Source: an uncultured Clostridia bacterium
GTDB lineage: Bacteria > Bacillota > Clostridia > Lachnospirales > Lachnospiraceae
Assembly (NCBI GenBank): GCA_948467395.1
Contig: CAOKDX010000010.1
Span: 33,664-97,663 of the forward strand
Reading direction: 5' to 3'
DNA: 64,000 bases
This document shows, in pieces, positions 55,620 through 63,855 of the stretch. Positions within the stretch are counted from its first letter, which is position 1, and each line of letters starts with the position of its first letter. The translations under genes were made by a program, and so were the position numbers. A model generated the notes under the pieces. That model made no database searches. It had not been told where the DNA came from and was given only the letters and a program-made list of their open reading frames with translations.

Positions 55620-56438
55620 TTACTCCTTTTTATACACATAAATATACATATTATCAGACTGCAATACATTTCTTCTCAGGGATCTGGTATTTTCTGTGTT
55701 GATCCATGAGTATTTAATCCGTACATCGTAGTTCCTGATCACATCTGTGTGGGCACGTTTTTCCAGACAATACAGTACAATGGCAGGAAGGGAGTTGTAG
55801 GAGAAGTTTGAATAAAATCTCCTGCCCTGGATCTGGTAGATATACAGACATCGTATTTTTCCGGATAAGCGGTAGATCAAAACCCATTTCTTTCTGATAT
55901 AATCCCGCAGATCTTCAACAGAGGGAATGCGGTCGGTCTCCCGGTTAAATACCTGATCCAGCAGGGATGCAATTTCTTCCGCATCTTCTTCTTCCGCATA
56001 TTCGCCGATGCTCTCATCATAATATTGATCCAGCATAGCAGAGTGGGAGCGTTTAAAGTCTTTGCCCTCTGTCAGTAAATTTGTACTTTTCCTGACGTAA
56101 GAAGCAATTCTTTTGAATCCTCCGTCACAGAAATATGAGTCCAGTAAATTGTCGCCCTTACAAATATAATCCAAAATATATCCCTTTGGGAAATAAACCA
56201 GTTCTTCTGACAGTTCGCGAAGATCAAAGGAAATGAAGTAAAGACGATGGATGTTATCTTGGTCACAATAGGAGAAGAGAAGAGAAGAGTGTGCGATCCG
56301 GTAATCGCACAAAATTTCTTCTGTGTCCCGGTTATAGAACTGATACATATTAGAGTATATGGTCTGGCAGCAGTCCTTTGCCTTTTGCCGTATCTCTTGA
56401 ACCAGAGAGTAAATCTCCGCTAATTTCAGTTGATTCAT
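55620..56438 (-). CDS. GNAT-like acyltransferase, paralog A
   Basis: 272-aa protein in the GNAT superfamily by fold-level features: a C-terminal half with EEIASLLDQVFNRE, then VLIYRLSGKIRCLYIYQ and the closing LRRNVL helix. It is a clear paralog of the gene at 57721-58509 (shared LDYIC, GFxxIASY, DLRDYIRK, RxxYSxFxYN). Both sit next to carrier protein genes, which suggests transfer of a carrier-bound acyl or aminoacyl group to an amine. No closer identification is possible. Confidence 0.7.
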   Translation of the reverse strand: MNQLKLAEIYSLVQEIRQKAKDCCQTIYSNMYQFYNRDTEEILCDYRIAHSSLLFSYCDQDNIHRLYFISFDLRELSEELVYFPKGYILDYICKGDNLLDSYFCDGGFKRIASYVRKSTNLLTEGKDFKRSHSAMLDQYYDESIGEYAEEEDAEEIASLLDQVFNRETDRIPSVEDLRDYIRKKWVLIYRLSGKIRCLYIYQIQGRRFYSNFSYNSLPAIVLYCLEKRAHTDVIRNYDVRIKYSWINTENTRSLRRNVLQSDNMYIYVYKKE

Positions 56439-56494
56439 CAGGCGTCTCTCCTCATATCTGGAAAATTAAATTCAAGGTCATATTCCGGAAAGTC

Positions 56495-56713
56495 TTACTG
56501 CATCAGCTCCAGCAGATCGCTTACTTTCTTACATGCGGTAATCTCGGAAGCGTGAAATTGTTTTCCTGACTTTTCATCCATAAGGGCGATGAAAGATAGA
56601 ACGGCAACAGAGTCCCATGTTTCCATATCCTCCAACAGTGTGTCCTTATCAAATTCCTCCAGATCCATCTCAAATACATCTACCAGTTCTTCCATCTTTT
56701 CCTGTTCCGTCAT
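56495..56713 (-). CDS. Acyl carrier protein 2
   Basis: 72-aa carrier with Ser35 in METWDSVAVL as the probable phosphopantetheine site. ATG 56713 follows GGAGG by nine bases; two upstream in-frame ATGs have no site. It forms a tandem with carrier protein 3, 16 bases away, but the two differ in sequence, so they are not a fresh duplication. Confidence 0.87.
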   Translation of the reverse strand: MTEQEKMEELVDVFEMDLEEFDKDTLLEDMETWDSVAVLSFIALMDEKSGKQFHASEITACKKVSDLLELMQ

Positions 56714-56729
56714 TATTTTTTCCTCCATT

Positions 56730-56963
56730 TCATTCGGCCTTTCCGCCATTTTTTTTGATCACATTGCTTATCGTTTCTACATTTACAAAATTTTCCGGAA
56801 TGACGTCCAGACCATCAATCAGGATTCCAAAGGCAGTTTCCAGCTCCGATACGACAGCTACGATATCAAAGGAATCCAGATAGCCGTCTTCGATAAAATC
56901 TTCACTTTCTTTAAAATCAAATTCCGGTCTGATTTCTTCCAGAATTTTATAAATCGTTTCCAT
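56730..56963 (-). CDS. Acyl carrier protein 3
   Basis: 77-aa carrier with the serine at Ser31 in DGYLDSFDIV. The DGxLDS form resembles D-alanyl carrier proteins (DltC) and other aminoacyl carriers more than fatty-acid ACP. It could therefore be the partner of the amino-acid-type adenylating enzyme of this operon (inference). ATG 56963 follows GAAGGAGG; the longer frame start is rejected. Confidence 0.88.
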   Translation of the reverse strand: METIYKILEEIRPEFDFKESEDFIEDGYLDSFDIVAVVSELETAFGILIDGLDVIPENFVNVETISNVIKKNGGKAE

Positions 56964-56985
56964 TTTTTTCCTCCTTCCATTTATT

Positions 56986-57711
56986 TTACATGGCACCGCC
57001 TGTGACAGGGATCAGTGCACCTGTAATATATTTTCCTTTGTCTGAAATAAGAAATTCTGCCAGCCATGCAACTGCCTCCGGTTGGATGATTCCGAGAGGC
57101 TGTATCTGTTCGATCCTTTTGTCGAGGCCGAAGGCAGTCTCCATATCGCCCTTTAACAGTGGGGTGTCCACATAAGTGGGTAAAATAGCATTCACGCGGA
57201 ATTTTCTTCTGGCAAATTCCTTCGCCATCACTTTGACCATGGCATTTACCGCTGCTTTTGATGCGGCATATCCACAATGGCCGGTAATACATGATTCCGA
57301 GGCCATAGAAGAGATGGCGATAAGAGAACAGCCATCGTCGCAATAACGCTTTGAACTAAAAAATTTTCCCATCAGTGCAAAAGAATAGGCGTTCACCTTC
57401 ATCTGTTCATGAATATCTTCGTTGATGCGGATTCCCTTCACCGGCATGGATTTTCCGATACCGGCACAGTGAACCAGACCGTTCAGACGGATGCCAGATG
57501 CTTTGCAGGTATCAAACATATTCCGAATCGAATCCTCCTGGGACAGGTCAGCTGGGATAATGAATGGGGCATTCTTCATACTGGCTGCCATGTCCTCCAT
57601 CTTATCCTGGCTTCTGGCTGCCATAATAACCCGGTATCCCTCGCTGTCTAAATACTGGCTGACCGCAGCCCCGATGCCGGATGAGGCTCCTGTTACTAAA
57701 ATATTTTTCAT
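56986..57711 (-). CDS. Short-chain dehydrogenase/reductase (FabG-like)
   Basis: 241-aa reductase with TGASSGIG (7-14) and the active-site Tyr148/Lys152 in YAASK. It ends VTGGAM, as in classical FabG-type SDRs. It is related to the SDRs at 53181 and 63127. It sits between the carrier pair and a GNAT-like gene, so a role on a carrier-bound 3-oxoacyl group is likely. Confidence 0.88.
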   Translation of the reverse strand: MKNILVTGASSGIGAAVSQYLDSEGYRVIMAARSQDKMEDMAASMKNAPFIIPADLSQEDSIRNMFDTCKASGIRLNGLVHCAGIGKSMPVKGIRINEDIHEQMKVNAYSFALMGKFFSSKRYCDDGCSLIAISSMASESCITGHCGYAASKAAVNAMVKVMAKEFARRKFRVNAILPTYVDTPLLKGDMETAFGLDKRIEQIQPLGIIQPEAVAWLAEFLISDKGKYITGALIPVTGGAM

Positions 57712-57720
57712 ACATAACTC

Positions 57721-58509
57721 CTACTTTGTAAAAATATAGTCTCGTATATTAGTATCTGCCAATATCGTTCTGCGGAGTGCCTTGTGATTTTCTTCATTGA
57801 ACCAGGCATACATAATTTTCATACCGAGTTTTCGGGCGTTGTCACGTTCGCGGCGCTCCAGATTATACAATATATCAGCCGTGGCATTATTATAGGCAAA
57901 GGCCGAATACAGGCGTTTGCCCTCTCTTTTGAAAACATAAAAGGTTTCAATGCGGCCATTTACTTTATAGATCAGAACCTCATTTTTACGGATCATATCC
58001 CGAAGTTCATCCGTTGGGTATAGATGATCCACCTTGGGGTCAAATACCTCGGCAAACAGTTCCTGCAGCGGCACCAGATCCTCTATCGAGGCATAGTCCC
58101 CGCAATCCGGGTGATACATATCATACAGCAGCCGTTCTTTTTTTGATTCCGGTTCATTGTCCAGTTCGTCCAGTGCCAACTGGCGTTTGCTATATGACGC
58201 AATCTGATGAAATCCGGAATTTTCAATTTCTTCCCGGGGAACCTGCCCCACCCTGCAGATGTAGTCTAACATTGTACCGGCTGGCACTTCCCGAAGGAGT
58301 TGAGTGAGTTCATTTTTATCACATGAATAAAAATAGGCTCTTGTCACTAGGGTATCATTTCCCCAGAAAACTACGGTGCTGTTCCCGGAAATGACTTCAA
58401 ATGTCATTTGTTCCATCGCGGGGCTGGGGAAAAAATTTGACACGGACTCCAGGCCCGGTTTTTTTCGCTTTGTTATCTCTGACATCACATCCCGGCTGTT
58501 CATATGCAT
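57721..58509 (-). CDS. GNAT-like acyltransferase, paralog B
   Basis: 262-aa paralog of the gene at 55620-56438 with the same order of motifs (LDYIC, GFHQIASY, ELRDMIRK, VLIYKVNGRI, KRLYSAFAYN, LRRTIL). Each copy lies beside a different set of carrier, ligase and synthase genes, as if the operon had two parallel modules. The ATG at 58509 is six bases after GGAGG. The substrate is unknown. Confidence 0.7.
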   Translation of the reverse strand: MHMNSRDVMSEITKRKKPGLESVSNFFPSPAMEQMTFEVISGNSTVVFWGNDTLVTRAYFYSCDKNELTQLLREVPAGTMLDYICRVGQVPREEIENSGFHQIASYSKRQLALDELDNEPESKKERLLYDMYHPDCGDYASIEDLVPLQELFAEVFDPKVDHLYPTDELRDMIRKNEVLIYKVNGRIETFYVFKREGKRLYSAFAYNNATADILYNLERRERDNARKLGMKIMYAWFNEENHKALRRTILADTNIRDYIFTK

Positions 58510-58519
58510 GGTAAGCCTC

Positions 58520-59584
58520 CTATAAATCGGAAATAATTAGTTCACAAAAATTCATGTTTCCCAATGTGAGAATCGCAGCTGCCCAGGTCAGACCGGCGCC
58601 GAATCCTGACATACAGCATGAAAAAGCCTGATTCTTCAATTCATCTGCCAGATTGCTGATCATGGCAAAGGGGACGGTATTGCTGTTGGAATTACCAAAA
58701 TCCCCGACTACATTCATCGGCATTTTTTCGTAGGGTACTTTCAATTTGTCCGCCAGCTTCTGGAGCATAAATTTATTGGGCTGGTGGAAGAGAAACCAAT
58801 CAATCTGATCCATCTCTTTGCCGCTGTATTCCACCAGTTCATTGATCAGTGGCGGAACCTCCCGCTGTACGAAATTAAATACGGAAGAGCCATCCATCCA
58901 CATACAGTTTTTCGTTCTCATGGTGCCGTCACCAATATCCACAAGGACGCCCGTCTCAGGACTTCTTGGCAGGCGGAATCCACCGGCAGGAATGATCAGC
59001 ATATCTCTGTGGGCGCCGTCATTATATACGTTCATATAAATGTCATCAGCCGTTTCATCGTTTTCAATAATAGAAACACTGGCGCCGTCTCCTCCAAAAA
59101 CCGGGTATGCCAATGGTGTTTCCGGCTCTTTCCGGCATAAGACGTCTCCCGTGAATAACAATACCTTTTTGTCCGGCATATGTTCCAGCAGCATAAATGC
59201 CTGCATCAGTCCCAACACATAACCAGCGCACGCCTGTGGCAGATCGAGGCATACGATATCGTGGGGCAGATCAAATTTGCCATGGATTATATTACTGACA
59301 TGCGGTACATAGTGATCTGGCGATATGGTCACTGCGATAATCGCCCCGATCTCATCTTTGCTGATCCACTTTTGCCTTAATATATAATCCATGCCGAAGA
59401 CACACAGATCGGAAGTAGTAGTAGTCGATTTTGCGGCCCTTCGTTTCCCATATCCCATAATTCTTTTTAATCTTTTTGTATGGGTCGTCTGAAAGGGCTT
59501 CGTCTCAATATCATAATCATACTCATTCTCCGGGAGCACTCCAAGTACTCCTGTGATTCTTTTTCCGCGAAATGTAGTGATCAT
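58520..59584 (-). CDS. 3-oxoacyl-carrier-protein synthase III (KAS III)
   Basis: 354-aa FabH-like condensing enzyme with the full catalytic triad: Cys119 (PQACAGY), His267 (LFHQPN) and Asn298 (DFGNSNS). KAS III joins an acyl-CoA to malonyl-ACP, giving a short 3-oxoacyl-ACP. It is more distant from housekeeping FabH (the N-terminus has an extra 20 residues and no GxGxxxP start), so it is probably a dedicated pathway enzyme. It is 9 bp from the adenylating enzyme gene upstream. Confidence 0.88.
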   Translation of the reverse strand: MITTFRGKRITGVLGVLPENEYDYDIETKPFQTTHTKRLKRIMGYGKRRAAKSTTTTSDLCVFGMDYILRQKWISKDEIGAIIAVTISPDHYVPHVSNIIHGKFDLPHDIVCLDLPQACAGYVLGLMQAFMLLEHMPDKKVLLFTGDVLCRKEPETPLAYPVFGGDGASVSIIENDETADDIYMNVYNDGAHRDMLIIPAGGFRLPRSPETGVLVDIGDGTMRTKNCMWMDGSSVFNFVQREVPPLINELVEYSGKEMDQIDWFLFHQPNKFMLQKLADKLKVPYEKMPMNVVGDFGNSNSNTVPFAMISNLADELKNQAFSCCMSGFGAGLTWAAAILTLGNMNFCELIISDL

Positions 59585-59593
59585 AATATCCTC

Positions 59594-61111
59594 CTATTGA
59601 ATAAATTGTGCCTTCAGCTGTTTGCGGTCAATCTTTCCATTATCGTTATATGGCATTTGGTCCACCGCCTGAAATTCGGAAGGAACCATATATTTAGGAA
59701 TCATCTGCAATAGCAGCTTCTTAATATCCAGACCCTCAATATGAGCGCCGGATTGGTAAACCGCTATTATTTTTTGCAGTTCCGTATCGTATAGACAGCA
59801 GGCATTATCAATTCCCTCTATGCTTAAAATAGCAGTTTCGATCTCTCCCAGTTCGATCCGGTAGCCTAAATGCTTGATCTGGAAATCCTTCCTGCCGTCA
59901 AACATAATTTCCCCCCATTCATTGTAGTGGGCGAGATCGCCGGTGCGGTATATTTTTTCGTCATAATAGGGATTCAACGGATTCTGTACAAAGGCTTCCT
60001 TTGTCTTTTCCTTATTCCCATAATAACCCACCGCAAGAGAAGTACCTCTCACACAGAGCTCGCCCATTTTATCCTGTTCCGTGATTCGCTGGTTTTCGTC
60101 ATCCAATAGAAGAATTTCTGTGTTCCGGCAGGCATTTCCTATGGGGAGGGGATCGTCGTCGGCAAAAGGCCGGGACACGCGGAAAAATGCGCATACATCG
60201 GTTATTTCCGTAGGGCCGTAAAGGTTGGCATACACGGCCTCCGGCAGCACCCTTCTCCATATATTCAGATGCCGGTTCGGCATAACTTCCCCGCAAAACA
60301 ATACTTTATGTATGGACTGCAGATGAAAACGTTCCAGCAGTCCGCTGTTTGCAGTTCCCACCAGAGCGGAGGGAACCCAGAAGATAAAGGTAATCTCTTT
60401 TTCTTCCAGGAAGGAGAGAAGCTTTGCCGGAAAGGCATAAAACATCTCTGGTACGATATACAGAGTGGCGCCTCTGCTCATACACAGATAGATATCAAGA
60501 ATTGAGTTGTCAAAGTAGAAGGGAGCCTGATTGGCAATCCGTTCGTGTTCATCAATCTCGAATTCTTTCGCCGCCCAGTCAATGTAGTCGACAATGCTTT
60601 TTTGCGTAATGGCCACTCCTTTTGGCACTCCTGTGGAGCCGGAGGTGAAAAAAACATAGGCAAGGTCGGTATCAATAATGGTATTCAAAAACTTATCTGC
60701 ATTGACCTCTCTGGAGAAATCCACATCCTCCAGAAACAGGATGTTTTCTTCTGAGATACCATTTTCAATAAGCTTTGTGGCACTTTTATGATCCGAGATG
60801 ATCAACTCGGGCTGCAGACACTGTAATACGCCTTCTATTTTCTGAAAAGGAAAGCGGATATCTGTGGGGGTATAAAAATTCCCACTATATAATACGCCGG
60901 CAAAGGATATGAGTGTATTTGTACTTTTTGGCAGGTAGATCAGAACGGGACAGTGTTTTTTGTTGATTTTTGCTTCAATCATTTCAGCCAGGCATAGGGC
61001 GCGTTGACGCCACTCTGAAAAAGTTACTTCTAACGTCCCATCCGATATCGCCAGTTTATCCGGAAATTTCTTGGCAGTCTTTTCCAAATAATTTAATACG
61101 GAATTTTCCAT
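59594..61111 (-). CDS. Amino-acid adenylating enzyme (DltA/NRPS A-domain-like)
   Basis: 505-aa adenylation enzyme. The ATP loop is TSGSTGVPKG (156-165). FYFDNSILDIY (198-208) carries the aspartate (Asp201 or 206 by alignment to DltA) that holds the substrate amino group. NLYGPTEITD and the final Lys493 in NGKIDR complete the fold. It should load an amino acid onto a carrier protein; carriers 3 or 4 are candidates. DltA itself is excluded by the lack of dltB and dltD. Confidence 0.85.
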   Translation of the reverse strand: MENSVLNYLEKTAKKFPDKLAISDGTLEVTFSEWRQRALCLAEMIEAKINKKHCPVLIYLPKSTNTLISFAGVLYSGNFYTPTDIRFPFQKIEGVLQCLQPELIISDHKSATKLIENGISEENILFLEDVDFSREVNADKFLNTIIDTDLAYVFFTSGSTGVPKGVAITQKSIVDYIDWAAKEFEIDEHERIANQAPFYFDNSILDIYLCMSRGATLYIVPEMFYAFPAKLLSFLEEKEITFIFWVPSALVGTANSGLLERFHLQSIHKVLFCGEVMPNRHLNIWRRVLPEAVYANLYGPTEITDVCAFFRVSRPFADDDPLPIGNACRNTEILLLDDENQRITEQDKMGELCVRGTSLAVGYYGNKEKTKEAFVQNPLNPYYDEKIYRTGDLAHYNEWGEIMFDGRKDFQIKHLGYRIELGEIETAILSIEGIDNACCLYDTELQKIIAVYQSGAHIEGLDIKKLLLQMIPKYMVPSEFQAVDQMPYNDNGKIDRKQLKAQFIQ

Positions 61112-61136
61112 CTCTTTTTCTCCTATTCTTTATATT

Positions 61137-62792
61137 TTATCTGTCCAGATTTATCACAGTGCCAGATATAAATTTTCCAGAATCATTTAGTAAGTATTTG
61201 ATTGCCATCCCGATATGGAAGGGCCGTTTCATAGTATCGGGACATCCTTTTTGAAGAAATTCATTCATCCATTCATTTTCCTCGTCCACAGGCCGGAAAA
61301 TTTCCAGCTTGTCAGTATCATAGGTAACGGCATTCACACACATTTTTTCGGAAAGACAACGGCCGCTTAAATTGTTTACAAGCTCCTGCAGTCCCTTTGC
61401 TGTGGATTTTTCCTTTACGAGAATAAGTCGGATTTTATTTTCTTCATCCTCATTCAGGTGTTCGAATATTTTTGTAACCAGTGCCGGATCATCTGTATCG
61501 GAGCAAAGAATTACCGATAGGACTGGATGTTCAAATTTCTTATCCATAATTTCTGTCATTACATCATCTGCCGACTGCAGATTTTGTTCATACACATATG
61601 TTTTGTGAATCAGATCGTTTGAGATTTCATCCAGTCTGGCTTTATCTTTTCCGATCAATACAAGCTCCGCTGACTGTGAGCTGAGATAACGGGAGATACA
61701 TTCGCCTGTCTCAGTATCTGCCCCGTAAACAAGGATGGTCTTCTTTTTCAGCGGTCCGGATGGTATTTTGTCCTCATCATAGTGTTCATCCGTCTCTATA
61801 ATGGGCAGGATATTTTCGGTATCGATCTCCAGATATACGATACCCCAGGAGAGTCCAACGCCAAAGCCACAGCAGAGCAGACGGACATTTTTTTTCTCCG
61901 AAAGCTGCTCCTTATTTGCACAAATCGACACGGCGACGGATGTACCGGAGGTATTTCCAAACTCTTCTATCGATCGTAATTCCTTATGCTCCGGAAGATT
62001 ACAGGTATTGGAAATCGCGTTTAATATCATGTTTTGTGCCTGATGGAATACATAGTAATCAATGTTGTTTTCAGACAGATTAAATTTCTCTTTAAATTTA
62101 GTGATATCCTCTGATACATCATTGATGGCGAAATCAAATACGAGGGATCCATCCATGGATGCGGGGTGGCCGAAGCGTTTAATAATGGCGTCAAATGAAT
62201 CCGGGTCTGATTTGCTCATAAATTTTATTCCGCTGCCATCCTGTACTTTTTCCAGGCCAATGGCAGCACCTGCAGAACCAAAAAGCATGTTATGGGTAAT
62301 GACACTCTTTTTGATTTTATTTTCTGGATAGCTCAATTCTTTTACAACATCAGAAATAACAAGAAGCCCTTTGCTCCCTGTCTCACAATTTTGCAGAAGA
62401 GACGCCACGGTCTGAATCCCAACCGGGAAACTGGAACAGCCGAGATTGATATCATAGCAGACACAGTCCTTCGCGATACCTAATTGCCTGCCTACAAGAA
62501 ATGCGGTGGAAGGAAATACATAATTTGGCGTCTGGGTAACCATTAACAATACTTTAATGTCCTCAGGATTCCAGTCAAGCTTATGTAAGAGAGGCATTGC
62601 CGCACTATAGCAGAGATCAGAGCTTCTCTGACGTTTTCCCGACACCCTTCTCCGGAAAGCTCCGGTCAACCGGGTCTGGCGTTTAAACTGCCGTTTGCCG
62701 ATAAGATTTTCATATCTGTAATTATCAATTTCTTTTGTTGGCACAGCTGAGGAAATACCAGCTATTTTTATGGAAGAAATTTCGCCTGTCAT
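61137..62792 (-). CDS. KAS III fused to an inactive SDR-like domain
   Basis: 551-aa fusion. Residues 1-325 are a KAS III with Cys119 (NLGCSSFPV), His250 (VFHQAQ) and Asn280 (EFGNTSG). Residues 350-551 are an SDR-like Rossmann fold (ILVYGADTETGE at the nucleotide site, ending FISGTVINLD). The SDR catalytic Tyr-x-x-x-Lys is not kept: the matching stretch reads KEKSTAKG, so this part looks structural or regulatory. It is read in one frame with no stop codon, so the join is not an assembly artefact visible here. Confidence 0.85.
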   Translation of the reverse strand: MTGEISSIKIAGISSAVPTKEIDNYRYENLIGKRQFKRQTRLTGAFRRRVSGKRQRSSDLCYSAAMPLLHKLDWNPEDIKVLLMVTQTPNYVFPSTAFLVGRQLGIAKDCVCYDINLGCSSFPVGIQTVASLLQNCETGSKGLLVISDVVKELSYPENKIKKSVITHNMLFGSAGAAIGLEKVQDGSGIKFMSKSDPDSFDAIIKRFGHPASMDGSLVFDFAINDVSEDITKFKEKFNLSENNIDYYVFHQAQNMILNAISNTCNLPEHKELRSIEEFGNTSGTSVAVSICANKEQLSEKKNVRLLCCGFGVGLSWGIVYLEIDTENILPIIETDEHYDEDKIPSGPLKKKTILVYGADTETGECISRYLSSQSAELVLIGKDKARLDEISNDLIHKTYVYEQNLQSADDVMTEIMDKKFEHPVLSVILCSDTDDPALVTKIFEHLNEDEENKIRLILVKEKSTAKGLQELVNNLSGRCLSEKMCVNAVTYDTDKLEIFRPVDEENEWMNEFLQKGCPDTMKRPFHIGMAIKYLLNDSGKFISGTVINLDR

Positions 62793-62814
62793 AATTTAAA
62801 ATCTCCTATTCTGA

Positions 62815-63033
62815 TTATTGCAAATAATCAATAATGTCCTGAATGGTTTTAAAGTTTAAAATCTCTTCCGTGGTCAGTCTGCGGTTCAACCGTTTCTTCA
62901 CTTCTGCCATAAGACCCAGCTTGCTTAAGGAATCCCATTCGTCTACTTCAGCAAGATCTGTGTCGGGAGCGAGTACTCCTTCTTCTATATCCATTACCTC
63001 TTCCAGCAGTTCTAATATTTCCTGTAATTCCAT
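62815..63033 (-). CDS. Acyl carrier protein 4
   Basis: 72-aa carrier with Ser35 in DEWDSLSKL. It is acidic and helical and lies 22 bases before the KAS III-SDR fusion gene, its likely partner. It resembles carrier protein 1 in motif. AGGAGA precedes the ATG. Confidence 0.88.
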   Translation of the reverse strand: MELQEILELLEEVMDIEEGVLAPDTDLAEVDEWDSLSKLGLMAEVKKRLNRRLTTEEILNFKTIQDIIDYLQ

Positions 63034-63126
63034 TTGTTTTTCTCCTTTTCATATATTTTTTATATCCTTTAGTCTATGGCAGGATATCTCAATAGCATAT
63101 CGGTATGTGATTTTTGTAGTTGGATC

Positions 63127-63855
63127 TTATATTCCGCCAGAGACGGGGATAACTGTTCCAGTTATATATTTTCCTTTTTCACTCATTAAAAAATCTACTA
63201 GATAAGCGATATAAACTGGAGGAATAATTCCTAATGGCTGTGATTTTACAATACGATCTGAAGTGACATAATCTTCTGCATTTTCCATCATACCAGTATC
63301 AACCCATGCGGGAGCTATTGCATTAACCCGTATCTGTCTATTTATTGTTTCTTTGGCTAATATTTTTACTGAAGTTTCTAATGCTGATTTTGATGAAGTA
63401 TATATGCACATTCCTGCTGCATTCGCTCTGGTTGCATTTGAGGAAATGGCGATAATACAACTATTGTTATTCGAATATTTTTTCCTAATAAAATATTTGG
63501 ATAGTGTGACAAAAGACATATAATTGATCCTCATTACGTCGATCATCGTTTCCGTGTCATTCGCACGTATCGGCATATCACGGCTAATTCCTGCACAATG
63601 AACCATTCCATCTAATGTAACGTTGTTTTCTTTGCAAAAGAGAAAAATATCTTCAATATTATCTAAATCTTTTAAATCATATTGATATAGGAGAGAGTTA
63701 CTTTTTAAACTGTTTTGTATTTTAATTAGCTTTTCTTTATTTCTTGCTATCATGATGACGGTTGCGCCAAGTTCTGAAAGTCTTCTGGTGATAGCTTCCC
63801 CAATTCCCTGCGATGCTCCGGTTACAAGAATATTTTTTCCCTTCATAAGATTCAC
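63127..63855 (-). CDS. Short-chain dehydrogenase/reductase (FabG-like)
   Basis: 242-aa reductase with TGASQGIG (12-19), Tyr152 and Lys156 (YTSSK) and a C-terminal ending VSGGI. It is the first gene of the 18-gene minus-strand operon. The base composition is noticeably AT-rich. The start is taken as GTG at 63855, four bases after AGGAGG; ATG 63846 would be 13 bases away and is the alternative. A gap of 93 bases before the next gene shows no clear signal. Confidence 0.87.
   Translation of the reverse strand: MNLMKGKNILVTGASQGIGEAITRRLSELGATVIMIARNKEKLIKIQNSLKSNSLLYQYDLKDLDNIEDIFLFCKENNVTLDGMVHCAGISRDMPIRANDTETMIDVMRINYMSFVTLSKYFIRKKYSNNNSCIIAISSNATRANAAGMCIYTSSKSALETSVKILAKETINRQIRVNAIAPAWVDTGMMENAEDYVTSDRIVKSQPLGIIPPVYIAYLVDFLMSEKGKYITGTVIPVSGGI

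Noticed and set aside
53905-63855. Polyketide or NRPS toxin cluster
   Set aside because: There are only stand-alone KAS III, SDR, carrier and ligase proteins, no modular synthase, condensation or thioesterase domains, and the operon runs directly into nonulosonic acid genes.
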